Source: Glandiceps talaboti
Lineage: Eukaryota > Hemichordata > Enteropneusta > Spengelidae
Assembly: GCF_964340395.1 (NCBI RefSeq)
Contig: NC_135550.1
Location: 24,334,176-24,398,175 of the forward strand
Reading direction: 5' to 3'
Length of the DNA: 64,000 nucleotides
Both the position numbers and the translations under genes were made by a program. Numbering within the stretch: position 1 is the first letter of the stretch; each line of letters begins with the position of its first letter. This document shows positions 48,503 through 61,000 of this stretch, in pieces. Under the pieces are notes generated by a model. That model worked only from the letters and a program-made list of their open reading frames with translations. It made no database searches and was not told where the DNA came from.

Positions 48503-51500
48503 ATGGCAAACGGTAATGAAAATGACATGGCAGTGGTCAAACACGGCAAACCTGGTCCAAAACGTCGCAGCGGAATACGGGACATTTTCGGCAAATTTAT
48601 ATATGGTGAAAAAACGTATAAGAAAATGCAGTTGGTCCAAACAAGTCCAAAGAAAGACGAAAGGAGGAAATCAAAGACTGCTACAAGAAGTCCAGTAAAA
48701 GATACCAAGTCACCTAGGTCCCACGCAGCAAAGCAAGCACCACCGAGGTCAAAGGGTAAATCGCCTGGAAAACCACAAACTAAGTCACCAAGACAGAAGT
48801 CGTCGGCGAAGTTAGCAGAAAAGGAGTCGACAGCAAAATCGCTATCGGCAAATAACAACGAGGAAAACGTTGCAAATCTTAAAAAGCCGGTCACCTCGAA
48901 AACTAGTGACAAGGCGCCCTCAACGCCAAAAGACAATCCTATCATAATTGTAAACGACGCATCTGATGACTGCATACCACAAAATGAAGAAAAGATATCA
49001 AACGATATTAAAGGTACTAAAGTAGTATACAGGCCACCTAACAAATACAGACGTTCTGGCAGCTTCGCTGGATTTGCCCGAAATTCGGGTTTAGTGGTAG
49101 CTGCTGGGAGTACCGACAGTCTAAAATCTCTTAAACTTAGTGCACCAGGATCAGACCCTACAATCCGAAGATACACGACTAAATCCCCAAACTGGGCAAG
49201 AAAACCTATCAAACCAAGCCAGGGAAAGAAAATAAAAACAACTTCCAGCACCATCTTAAAATCGAAGGTTTACCGAAACCTTGCTCGGGAAGAAAGTCAA
49301 ACTGACAACGAAACTAGCACAGATGCCAGTATGACGTCACCAAGCCAAGAATCCATTCCAAAATTTGTAGTGCGCAAAGCAACAGACTCGGAGTATGAAA
49401 GCAGAAATATTGAATATTCAGTTGAAAAGTTGGTTTTCGAGAGCACAGAGATAAGTGATAGGGAAGCAAGCTCCGAAAGTAATGATGCTCATCATCTTGG
49501 CAACGATACAGAGGTGAACAGTGGGAAGTCTGGGGTTGGCACCCTAGAATTCGATCCCATTACTTTTCAACCGGAAGACGAATGTGTGACAAATGATGGT
49601 TTAGCGTATAGTGACGTCACGAAAGGGGGCCTCGAGAGCTCTGAAGTGGGCGACAAGTCTGAAAGGGAAGTTGACAATGACGTGCTGACGACATGCACTG
49701 ATTATGTCAGTGATTCACGTCCAGACACCGAAGGTCAGTCACCAACTCACAGTGACAACAGGTATCCAGTCGCTAGAGACGAGACTTTCGAAAGTGGCGT
49801 TGTTGAAGTTGTGGAATCTGTCCCAAATGAAGATAGACTAGGGCGAGTAGAAACGACACAAGAGAAAGGTGGTGTGAGCGCAGAAACTAGACTGAACAGT
49901 GTACCTGTTGTTAATGTTGAAGTGGATCACGGATCAAATGACCTTGGAGCTGACACAGTAGACGGGGAATGGTTATCGAGACAAGATCCTATAGTTTCAG
50001 TCACGACCGATACCATGAAAGAAACAAAAGACAGAGCCACCGATATAGCAAAGGGCCACCCCAGGTTTAAGAATAATATCACACGTGAGGAAAGCGAACC
50101 CATTCCCGTGGGTTATGTCGAAAAGGTGACTTGTTCAGACAAGCTCCATACTGAGAAATACATTGGTTCTACTGACGATGAAGTGTTCCTGGACGACTCT
50201 GCTTGTTTCAATGACAAGAGTGAAGATTTTTCTACGGAATTGATACAAATCTGGGCGTCGAAAGTAAGCGAAACCAGATCTGAGGGAAGCGAAAGTTCAT
50301 GTAACGATGACCAACCCTGCCAGGAAGTTGCTGAATGTATGAGTAATATCAAAATTACGGAAGTGCCTAATGTGGAAGTAACTCCTGCTACAACTGATAA
50401 CGACTCAAGTACTGGGTTTGACTTCGAGGACAAGGAAGAGAACACCGATTCTAGTGAAGCAGAAGACATGGATAATGTATATCGACGACAAACTAGCAGG
50501 TATTTGAAACCACCGGTGCTGTTTTTACCGACTTTAGCAGAGATGAGAGACGAGGGAACTTATGCTAGTGTCAAAGGGTGCGGTTCGCCTCGCGGTGTCA
50601 TGCAATACATGCCGTCCGTTCAGCGAATGACTAGTTTAAGAAGAAAAAGGTCCTCACACAGTTCGAGATCATCATCTTCATTGTCCTGTATCGGCGAGGA
50701 TAAATGTTTGCCGCGCACTCCGTTGACGGGTGGATCTGTTACGTCTGCGGCGTACTTTGCCGATAATGAACTTTCCACTACACCCTTTACCCCTCATTCG
50801 CCCTCTTTCGTTTATATGGAACAGCGCCACCGTTCCCGGTCCTGGGACAATGTCACAACGAACTCTGAATATTCTATGAATTCCATGCCGGAGTCTATAC
50901 ATGTTGGTTCTTTCGCAGAGTCGGCGAACCCGTCGCAGTATGATTCTGTGGAGCCAAGCATTGCGAGCAGTTACACGGGCCATAGAACCGGATCAAGTGA
51001 AGATGATTCGATGAATGTAGAAACAGCCGAGTCCACTGCAGAAGCTTCCGAATTCTCAGTTGAAATTGTTTCTGCTCGTGAAGAAATTATTAGCGAGTAC
51101 AAGGAAATAACCAACATTATGAGAAGAGCCACCAAAATTCTGGAGGAAGTTTTACCGAAAGCTGAGAAACATTTCTCGGAGAATAAGGAGTATTTGGACA
51201 TTTTACGTACCACAAAACAAGCTGCCATTCTCATAAACGAAATGCTGGACAATGAAGTAGACCTGAGTAGTAATTTTACCCTGGAAGATTTTAAAGCACT
51301 TTTAAAACTAACATTGCTAGCTACAAACGTGTTAATGGAAGATAAACAGTCTCCCCCAGATACAGACACAGATGGATCTCGCGTGTATATGCATCTTATC
51401 CAACTGTTGATACTCGCAACAGAAACATTGCAAGGTGGACTTGATATCTGTATGAAAAGGGCAGCGCGATTCGAAAGTTTGACATCTCTCGAAACACAGA

Positions 51501-51538
51501 GCACCGAGTGGTCTGTTGATACAAGGGAAACAAAATAG
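48503..51538 (+). CDS. Large Ser-rich disordered protein of unknown function, single coding exon
   Basis: 1,011 aa without an interrupting intron. I do not recognise the family. The first ~110 residues are very basic (Lys/Ser/Pro) with repeated SP and SPR/SPK motifs of the kind used by proline-directed kinases. About 250-700 is acidic, Ser/Thr-rich and probably disordered. About 713-726 is an Arg/Ser block (RRKRSSHSSRSSSS). About 850-990 is predicted helical (IISEYKEITNIMRRATKILE and following amphipathic helices) and is the only part that looks like a folded domain. No signal peptide or membrane segment is seen. Location could be nuclear or cytoskeletal; this is a guess from composition. The ATG at 48503 is the first in frame, and AATAAA follows at 51684. 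Large ORFs antisense to it are shadows. Confidence 0.85.
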   Translation: MANGNENDMAVVKHGKPGPKRRSGIRDIFGKFIYGEKTYKKMQLVQTSPKKDERRKSKTATRSPVKDTKSPRSHAAKQAPPRSKGKSPGKPQTKSPRQKSSAKLAEKESTAKSLSANNNEENVANLKKPVTSKTSDKAPSTPKDNPIIIVNDASDDCIPQNEEKISNDIKGTKVVYRPPNKYRRSGSFAGFARNSGLVVAAGSTDSLKSLKLSAPGSDPTIRRYTTKSPNWARKPIKPSQGKKIKTTSSTILKSKVYRNLAREESQTDNETSTDASMTSPSQESIPKFVVRKATDSEYESRNIEYSVEKLVFESTEISDREASSESNDAHHLGNDTEVNSGKSGVGTLEFDPITFQPEDECVTNDGLAYSDVTKGGLESSEVGDKSEREVDNDVLTTCTDYVSDSRPDTEGQSPTHSDNRYPVARDETFESGVVEVVESVPNEDRLGRVETTQEKGGVSAETRLNSVPVVNVEVDHGSNDLGADTVDGEWLSRQDPIVSVTTDTMKETKDRATDIAKGHPRFKNNITREESEPIPVGYVEKVTCSDKLHTEKYIGSTDDEVFLDDSACFNDKSEDFSTELIQIWASKVSETRSEGSESSCNDDQPCQEVAECMSNIKITEVPNVEVTPATTDNDSSTGFDFEDKEENTDSSEAEDMDNVYRRQTSRYLKPPVLFLPTLAEMRDEGTYASVKGCGSPRGVMQYMPSVQRMTSLRRKRSSHSSRSSSSLSCIGEDKCLPRTPLTGGSVTSAAYFADNELSTTPFTPHSPSFVYMEQRHRSRSWDNVTTNSEYSMNSMPESIHVGSFAESANPSQYDSVEPSIASSYTGHRTGSSEDDSMNVETAESTAEASEFSVEIVSAREEIISEYKEITNIMRRATKILEEVLPKAEKHFSENKEYLDILRTTKQAAILINEMLDNEVDLSSNFTLEDFKALLKLTLLATNVLMEDKQSPPDTDTDGSRVYMHLIQLLILATETLQGGLDICMKRAARFESLTSLETQSTEWSVDTRETK

Positions 51539-51683
51539 AACCTTTCCAATATATTATCAAAAGAAAAGAGAGTTTTTGGTTTTGTTCAAAACGCTTGGTT
51601 TCCCCATTTATTTTTCTAATGACAAAGGTATTGGTTCACATTTTGTTTTATTTCTTCCATTGTTCTCAAATCAAAAGTCTAAA

Positions 51684-51689
51684 AATAAA
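51684..51689 (+). terminator. AATAAA polyadenylation signal
   Basis: AATAAA 145 nt after the stop codon of the 1,011-aa gene. Confidence 0.5.
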
Positions 51690-53457
51690 AGTAGTATAAG
51701 TTAGAGTTTCATATAGCAACGGAATGTTGCCTAGCACAAGTAGAAGGTCTCTTAAAATATCGCTTGGTTTCCCTAAATCATGGATGTAAATTTACAATGT
51801 TTACTCACGAATATACAGTCAAACATACAAAAAACAATTGTGTAAGTATTACTGGAATGGTACTGGCATCATGCATGTTGTAATATTATAAATATAACAT
51901 ACGAATGAAAGATTTGGATTTTAGAAACTTTCTGTTAAACGACGTGTACTGTTACTGATTTAATAAAAACGATACTCTATTCCATATGCTGTTTCTTAGG
52001 ATATTTTTCTCAGTATGTTTCATCTTGGATAAATATTATTTTTAATTCCCCAATAACTCCTCACAAGCAATAGCAGTGTCACATTTATTGGCAACCAAAC
52101 ACCAGTGATCTCCCGATACAAATAAAATGAGCTTTACAATGTATTAGAAAAAGTGTATTTCCAAACCCACCATCTTTAAATTATCCGAGTGGTGAGTTCA
52201 AGTTATGGGAAATGTGGTGTGTGAAAGAATTACAGTAACTGCATTTTTCATCATCAAATAACCAAAGACTATAGAAATTGGTCATTTATTTGTAAAAAGA
52301 CATTGTGTCTGTTAATTAGTGGTCAATATTATCTGTAGGTAGTGTAATAACAAGTTTAAATCTTGAACGAAAGTTTGGTTTTGAGTCTGTCACCATGTTG
52401 AAGGTGTACTGTTGTAACTAGAGTATAATTTTTCGATCAGACAACCACAAAGTATTCACTAAAAATTGTTAAAATACCAACAATTAGACATGTTAACCAG
52501 TGGTTGATATGATCCATAAGCTGTACAGAAACAGGTTGAAATCGTGATCGCCTCTAAGGGCTCTGATTTTTGGATGCGGACCCAAAAATCAATTTAATGT
52601 GATTTTTCGTGTATACGTATGCAACTACAAAAAACGTTTATCCACAGGTACTAGGTACGTGATGCGGTGTACGATATTACCAGTAAGTTATTTTGATTTC
52701 CTTTTTTTCAATTACTAGTCATTCCCCAAGGAGGGCTTACACTGTCACCCGACTGTTTCGCAATCACTCACTCCACGATTCACACAAATTTAAAAACAAG
52801 AAGAAGATTATTGTACTCCAAAAAAGAATTAATAAAGCCTGGAGACTTGAGCAAGTCTAGTTGTAACCATAAATGAATGTATTTTAGTTTTTGCTAGTAC
52901 TCAAACCCAGGAGACCACCATCCTATGTCCTTATAGTCATGACAATGCGGTACTATCTAATATCGTATTAAATGATACCACAACTGTAAATATTATATTT
53001 TATAAAATGCCCGCAGTCTTTAGGATGTAAACATGTCAGCGTGGATTGCATGTTATCCATCGTACCGTCGTGTGGGTAAAATGTACTCCTGAGTTGACAG
53101 ACTACGCACTTCGATTTCTACCTGACTGGCATCCGAAACTACGTATACTACCAGTAAATAAAGACGTGATGGTTTACAGATTATATATGTTAGGTCGGTG
53201 TGTTTCAATACTTGGTGGTTGGTGGGTGTGAAATGTCTTCCTGAATTCAATGTATCAAATTGTGTAAGAACCGTCAGTAATTTTAAACTAGTTGCTCAAG
53301 GTTAGCAATTAGCGGAAGTATTTTAAACCAGTCTTTCACATCCACGTACAGTCATTGTGTATCTCTTTGTTGTACATGGCGTGACAAAGGAGGAGGGTTT
53401 CGAAGTTGAAAATATATGCATATGTATACTGGTTACACATACGTAAGAATTTTAAGT

Positions 53458-53702
<245 letters not shown>

Positions 53703-53847
53703 AGAGCACCTGTATCCACCTGTATACGAAGTAAAAGTTCAGAGGCACTGTACACTTATATATTGAAAACTTTGGCGAATAAGTATGTTAAAGTGAAGGT
53801 AATGTAGTAAGGGCAATTGTAATGATTGCCTTATATTTTTTTACCTC

Positions 53848-53874
53848 CTGTAAGGGGAGGTTATGTTATATTTA

Positions 53875-53925
<51 letters not shown>

Positions 53926-53990
53926 GTCTGTCTGTGAACACAAATCTCAAAAACTACTGAGTCGATTCTAATGAAACTTGCTACACTTCT
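53848..53990 (+). mobile_element. Dispersed repeat with CTGT core, copy 2
   Basis: CTCCTGTAAGGGGAGGTTAT precedes a TGTC/CTGT array (53876-53936), followed by TGTGAACAC, CTCAAAAACTACTGAGTCG and AATGAAACTTGCTACAC. The 3' blocks match the minus strand of 15838-15890 in the same order. Confidence 0.65.
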
Positions 53991-54529
53991 TCAATAAGGT
54001 AAGGGAACCTTCGTTAATTACATTAAGGGGAGAGGGCCGGGAAAATCAGGCCAGGCTGTTACATAAAATGTTACCCTCCCCTGATTCCAGCATGCTAAAA
54101 GGTGGCCCTCCCCAACTTTCTGTCTCTAAAAGATGACCCCCCCCCCTATTAAAGTACTGTAGTTCAAAATGAGAGTTAAATGCTGACAGATATGTGAAAG
54201 GATGTGAGTCCCAGAATCAATGGTAAGGACATTGGTTATTTTCCACTACTACCACCATATGGATGTATGTGAAGGCACGCTTACTGCAGTAATACATACC
54301 TGTGTTTGTATCTCATTGGCTGAGCTGAAGGCCACAATTCAACTGCCAAAGATAAGATTGGCATGCTCCTGGTGTTGTCAGGAGCGAGGTCAACATGTCA
54401 ATAACCCTACTATCTTACCCAGCTGCTCCTGTTTTATACCTGTGAGACCCACTCCGCTCCTCACACCACAACTGACAATTGATTTTATAACATGGTTTTA
54501 TAACAATTTGCTTGATATAGGCTGATATC

Positions 54530-54572
54530 GTGGTACCTAACCCTAACCCTTACACTAATCCTAACCCGAATG
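54530..54572. repeat. Degenerate telomere-like CCCTAA repeats
   Basis: TAACCCTAACCCTTACAC followed by TAATCCTAACCC: short interstitial (CCCTAA)n-like sequence. Confidence 0.55.
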
Positions 54573-54640
54573 GCAGCAATAGGATTTGGAACTGGTGGCA
54601 GCAATGGGATGGCAAACAAACCAAAATAATTCAGTGTTAC

Positions 54641-54788
54641 ACAATACAATACAATACAATAGAATACAATACAATAGAATACAATAGAATACAATACAAT
54701 ACAATACAATACAATACAATACAATACAATACAATACAATACAATACAATACAATACAATACAATACAATACAATACAATACAATACA
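54641..54788. repeat. (ACAAT)n pentanucleotide satellite
   Basis: About 29 ACAAT units, with a few AGAAT variants near its start (54660-54690). Confidence 0.97.
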
Positions 54789-56180
54789 AAGCAAAAATGT
54801 GACCCTCCCCTAATTTGCATTTTCTAAAATATGGCACTCCCCTAATTTCCCTGCACCATGGTGGTAGTAGTAGAAAACAACCAAAGTTGGTTTTTATACA
54901 CATAGTATGTGCCCAAAGTGCTATGACGTATTTGAACAGGGAGGGTCATGTTTTACGCAGCAGATATGGCTTGACTTCCCCCCCCCCCGGTAAAAATTTG
55001 GGCCTGACGAGATGATTACACTTGTATTGCCTACAGAGGTCGCTGTTACTTGGTGAGTGAAATGCAGCCAAATTTATATTGTCTTGTAGAGGTCGCTGTT
55101 TATTGACCATCGTCGCAAACCACGGCCTGTTTTACGGCAACGTTCTTAACGAGCCTCCCACAGGCTTGTGTGGCTGTCGAATGTGTAAATATGAAATATC
55201 GGACAGTAAATTAGAATGTCAAATTCTCAAATTAAACGTTGCAGAAGTAATTTCTTGCATGGATTGGACATTGGCTGTTGTCAGTACTGTCATAGGTACA
55301 CTGGGGGCGGGGTGGATGAAAAATATACCCCTTCTCATAGCGTATGAACACAAAAACACCCCTTTCCGGCGGACTCTCCCCGTATGGTCGTCTATGGTTG
55401 TCCGCCCCCCCCCTCACTCTACCGTTAAATGTTAAATATACATGTAACTAAATTATGCCATGGACAACCACCATTTGACATCCGACATACATATCATGAC
55501 AGGCACGTTTTGGTCTGTATTCAGAACGTTATGTGTATCATGTATATCCTGATACTACATTGTAATTCCCTAAAACAAAAAAGTGACCGTTTCAAATAGA
55601 AAAGTCTGTTTTGCATTTTGGCAATTAGGCTACATGTATTTGTAATGTAAATCAATGCACTTTCACTCATTTGTTTTTGTATTGGTGCCACTGGCGAGTT
55701 TTCTAATTGGGTACAGTTTACATGTAATATCGTACAGTAAAGTTTGACTTGGAGGTGAAATAGGCTATCTGATCCAACATAAAGGCTCGAGCTCGAAACG
55801 TATCTGCCGAGCGCCATAACATCTCCGTTTACCTTACTAAGGGACTGTTGCCCCCCCCCCCCCCACCGTCTCTTTGCTAGAGGGACATGGCTGCGTTTCT
55901 ATATAGTTTCACATCAGACTTCTGCATGTACAGCGTTGTATTTGTCTTTATCAAAACGGATTAGAAAAAACAACCATGATCATTCCTTGAGAGTTGGTAA
56001 CTTGTTTTGTGTATAGATTACCAATTTTAGGAAAAACATCCAATATAGTGATGCACCTTGAATCCATGCGTCACAAAATTATAAACGAAGGAAGTTAAAG
56101 AATAGGCCATTGGCGCTTATCGAAAGAAGGCTAGATAGATCACAGCAGCTCTGGATCACAGACAACCAACGTTAGGACTA

Positions 56181-56206
56181 GTAGGGTTAGGGTTTAGGGT
56201 TAGTTG
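56181..56206. repeat. Interstitial telomere-like (TTAGGG)n
   Basis: TAGGGTTAGGGTTTAGGGTT: three to four metazoan telomere-type units in the chromosome interior. Confidence 0.6.
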
Positions 56207-56333
56207 AATTTTTACTAATAGGCCATAAAACTTATAAAACGGACGAAATTGTGAGATCGTGTATGGTATTGTACCCATCATCCGTCTAGGTCCCTGCCCT
56301 ACTGTTCTTCCTAGTCATGTGTTAATTAGTTCT

Positions 56334-56378
56334 ACCTTGGAGGAATTATACTGACAGTCAGTATAATTCCTCCAAGGT
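56334..56378. repeat. 45-bp perfect palindrome
   Basis: 22-bp arms (ACCTTGGAGGAATTATACTG.. and its exact complement) around a single central A. A second small palindrome follows at 56410-56435 (ACCATAGACCC-ATTC-GGGTCTATGGT). Confidence 0.9.
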
Positions 56379-57249
56379 TCTACAAAGTAACCGCAGGTGG
56401 GAAGGGTAGACCATAGACCCATTCGGGTCTATGGTTAGACATCATGAATTTGTAATTACTGTGTTTAGGTTCAGACATGACACCGTTTATATCTTTTATA
56501 GCGATGGCTCACATGGGTGTCAAGACAATAAGTACACTAATATCGTATGTAGAGAGCCTCAAACGACTACATGTAAGTAATTTGTCTGAGAAGCGTGTAA
56601 TTTGCTTTTGTCATGTTTATCGTCAGTCTGAGCAGGTGTAGTGTAGTTACACGGCGTATGCCTCGCGTACGTGACTTGTGAGTAACCCATTTCAGTATGA
56701 CACGACTTGTCTATAATATTGACGTGATTTTAACCCTGATTTTAACGATAAATCTGGTGTGTGAAATAGAAAGAATGCAACATCCACAGTTTCAAAAGGA
56801 CCGCGAAATCATTTCTTCTTCCTGCTAGTTCAATTTCGCAGTCCTAGAATCTCTATCAGGCTATAACATCAATGTCATCGATAGCTATATAGTTTACTGC
56901 GTCCTGAATCAAATCATGTGTCGTGGGTAAGCTTAGTGGGTCTTCAGACTTTTAATTTTCTCAATGAATGAAGAAGAAAAAACGTATTTTCCTAGCTGTC
57001 CCCACCGTAAGAAAAACTTTTGAAAGTTTCATGTGACTTTGCTCGTACTAGAACTAGTATTGGCTGAGTCAGGCTGACTACGGTTGCATTGTATTGTACG
57101 TACGTATGTACGGGTTCGGATAGCGAAACAAACAAAAGAACGTAGTCGTAGCTGTGGTCACCGGGCCCCAGTGCAAGCGCGTCACGTCAAAATACTTTGC
57201 TTTCTTGTTGCTATATGACGTCACAACTCCTCTGTGGAGATCACAGCGA

Positions 57250-57473
57250 GGCTGTACGTGTGTTATCATGGCGGAGTTACGTGTAACGAGAGAATAGTGT
57301 CTTGTACAAAAACTGTTCTGTGAGTCAAAAAAAGCTTGCGGTGGACTATTTTATTCCGGTGAATTAAGGTTAACTAGATTTCATGTGCGCCCGTTTACTT
57401 TGCTACGCATTGTTGAAGTTCAAAGAGTAGCAGAGGTCACTGGTCAAACTTTAGGCACGCTCCCGATTCCGGG
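57250..57473 (+). other. Possible first (5' UTR) exon of the right-end gene
   Basis: CpG-richer stretch with ATGGCGGAGT near 57270 in a short ORF, ending at a strong donor (CCGGG|GTAAGT at 57474). It would join the acceptor TTGCCCGCAG ending at 58033. The transcript start is not defined. Confidence 0.35.
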
Positions 57474-58033
57474 GTAAGTTGAAGAAGTTGTTCACGGTGA
57501 CAGTTTTATCACATACAACTCTTTGTCTGGAAAAATAGAAACTGTCAGCGTGTCGTCAGAATGTTTGTATTGATAGACATGCAGAGTTTTCTTTTCTTTT
57601 CAAGTCTTGTGCTACAAGAGGGTGAAAACTGTCAGTGTTACCTAATATTGCATACCACTGATCTAGGATACTTGGTTGGCGTTCGATACCACCATGGTTC
57701 TATGATATCACATACGTACCACGCATATCCACAAAGCGTGGGTGAACATAAACGCACTGTCAGTGTAACTACATAGAACTTATAACGTCGTAAAAATTAT
57801 GTTTGCTATTAGTAATACTAGTAATGTAAACATGAAATGTCTGTATTATGGTTTTACATATACACATTGTTGTCACCAAATGTTACGAATATAAAGCTAT
57901 AAAATGACGTTTCGATCAGTATTTGGTACATAAATACAGCGTTACGTTATATTCATTTGAGTACTGTTTTCCAACAAATCGATTTGTGATGCTTCGTGTT
58001 TCATCGCTATGAACAACACTTTGTTGCCCGCAG

Positions 58034-61000
58034 ATTCGGCGTAGAATTTCAGCACGGCGCCTCTTCAAGACTTCGAGGATGGCACAGCCAACGTGTAAAG
58101 GATCAACATTGACATCAAAATTCCTCGATCAGTGGTGAAAACGCTCCGGCAGTCGCCGGAACCCGATCTACCTCCAGTGGCGAACGTGTCGAAGGCGGCA
58201 GTTGTAGAAAGAGGTGTCATGTTTACCATTTCCAGCGGTGTAGCAATGTCGACCCGACCCGACGTTAATTCAACTCGGGACAACTGCGACTCACCGCGGG
58301 TTCGAAATATGACTGGGGTCTACCTTGGCACCGTAAGTATTTATCAAACTGTTTACTTTGTAATTTCTCCACTACTCCAGTACCTAGAGCTAGAGTAAAT
58401 TATATTGTAAAATGTATGTGCTTCCAAAACGTTCTGATATTGTCTTCGATCTCTTCTCAATGTTCTTTTCCTTTCTTTTTTCTCCACAATTTTTAGACCT
58501 TGTAAACTGTTTAGACAAAGAAATTATAAACATTAGTTTCCAGTTTAGATATTCACTGGCCTGTTCATTTTCATTCCTGCCTCAACAAAGAGCTTGAGTT
58601 TCAGACACAACCTACATGTGTTATGTCTCATTGTCTAATATTTAAACAAAAATAAATAGACTTTTCAAAAGTATTGGAAAATAACAAATAGATGATATGT
58701 GAACTGTTTCCTCAAAATCCTGATCATTGTAAATTGTATATGGTGGACTTTCCTTATTGAAAGCCCAATAAGAGCACATGCAGTGCCAGTTGCCTGTTTG
58801 AGTACACCTGCACATAGATGTCATAAGAATGGAGCACAAATACACATGGATTGTTTTGTCCACTGCCTATGGGCATACTATTACTAGCATAATGAGCATA
58901 TTACATGTAAGACGTGGAGTGGGTCAGTGGGTTTGATGGAAAAAAAAACCCCAGATATACTATATGGTAAACCATATTACATCCAGGGACTGCATCAATA
59001 TTGTTTTTTTTTTTTATTAATGACAATTTGCTCATTTAAATTAAGTTAGTTTAATCTCAATTTTTATAAGCTTATAAATAACGTAAAAATTAATCATATG
59101 GACAAGAGTTTTTACTTTGAATATTTCCATTTTCTGTAAACATGGTATGTTGTGATGGGGTGAAATCACAAAGCATACAATCTGCACTTCATTACTAATA
59201 ATACTATGGTTTTGTATTGATTTTGTATGCTTCATATAAAGTAATTTGAATAGACATTAGAAAAATCTTCAAAAAAATTCAATTCAACTGGATGATTTTT
59301 TGGAGTCAATTTTCTTCAAAAGCCTTTCTAAGAAGTACAGCATTTTGCTTCATGCAGGAGTAGTTTGATGTACGAAAACACTGTAAAATTTCACTTTCTG
59401 TCATATTTTCTGTCACTTTGTATTGAAAAGCAAGCCAGAATTCATACTGCACTCCGAAGGACTAATGAATCGCAACCCTAAATGTCATCTCAGGTTATGT
59501 CTGTCTTGGAATAGATTTGTACTTTTAATAGACTAGACACAGCAGACATTTTGATATCCAGTACTACCTAGAGTATTGTACAGTTTTTTGTTGTGATTTA
59601 TAGCAATTATCTCTGAAATGGTACTATATGATTAAATGTCATAATAGAAAATATCAGTATTGAATGTTACCTTGGCAACTGACTATGTTGCTTTGTTCAG
59701 GACTAGTCTTATCACTTTAGGCATTCTTTGCTAATCCTTTTCTGGAATGTGTATTTTTATGATTTGTCTGAAAGTTTATTGCACTACTAGTCTAGTCACT
59801 GTCTACTATACAAGTAATTCAAAGTGTTCAGTCAGCCCAAATGACAATGCTATTTGAAAGTTTTGATAATTTCCATGTTGTACATGATGTTTGCTATATT
59901 ATTCTAATTCTTAATATTTTACCTGAACTATGGCAATGTGTACCAAGTTAAAAGTAGTTTTATTCTAACTGATCTATTTTGTAATTTTCCGATGTCGCAG
60001 ATTATTTATTTAATATTTATTTGTAGTAGTTTGCGAGACCTCAGATTTCTTTTGCCATGTTAGAATTACCCAGTACTTCTATTCTAACAAGTTTTTGTTT
60101 TGTTGATTATTGTATGCTGTAACAAATTGTATTTATTACAAAATGTATTTGATAGAAATATATTTGATAGCAAAATTTCTAATCATGATTTTGAAAGATA
60201 CAAATCTATTTAATGATTGTCAATTGACCTTCAAAATTCTCCAAGACAGTCACAAAATGTATACGAAAACATGTCTGTACATGTAGATGAACTCTTTTAA
60301 GACATATGTTATTATAATATTTTTATTATTAATTTATTAACTTTATTTCAAGATAAAGGTGGACAAGGTTCCATAATCCCATAAAAAAAACTTGTTAAAA
60401 TACATTATGACAAACATTAACAATGTGTAAAAAGAAAGGAATTAAAATTAAAATGTCTTGAATAAATTCAAAGATTAAAAAATACTTAGATTAATATACA
60501 TTAGAAATAGAATAAAAAATGAGGGTGCTAAAATGAACACATTACTGTAGTGCTGTTGTTTGATTTTTCAGAGAAAATATACATGTGACAGAAGCCACAA
60601 ATATTTGCATAAAAACTTCTAAAAAAGACATGTATTAGATGGAACAAAATGAAAACTTGTAAAAATTTATCAGATATACATTTTGTAAAAAAACATTTTG
60701 CTTCATTCATGGGGCCTTTGTCATATTGGGAAGACTGTCAGACAAAGCATAATACATATATATATCTCCAGGTTCATGCAAGGTGATTTATATGCAACCT
60801 GCGATGGGTTCCCACCTAGCCTCAGTTACCAAGGCAAATACATGTATTTAATCCCAAAGGATATACCATCCCCAAGAATTCTTTATTGTTATTATATTAT
60901 ACTGATATATTGAAATTTGCAGCAAAGCTGTAGAAAAATAGGAAAACAAAGTAGTTTGGAGTGGCAGTAAATTGCAGGTATAGATTGGCCCCGGGGTCTG

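Noticed and set aside
48307-49254. Long minus-strand open frame (315 codons) overlapping the start of the 1,011-aa gene
   Set aside because: It is antisense to a much longer, compositionally coherent ORF and extends into non-coding flank; no splice or start context supports it.
50971-51549. Minus-strand 192-codon frame opposite the end of the 1,011-aa gene
   Set aside because: Shadow of the plus-strand gene; the sense frame has the longer ORF, a following AATAAA and a helical C-terminal region.
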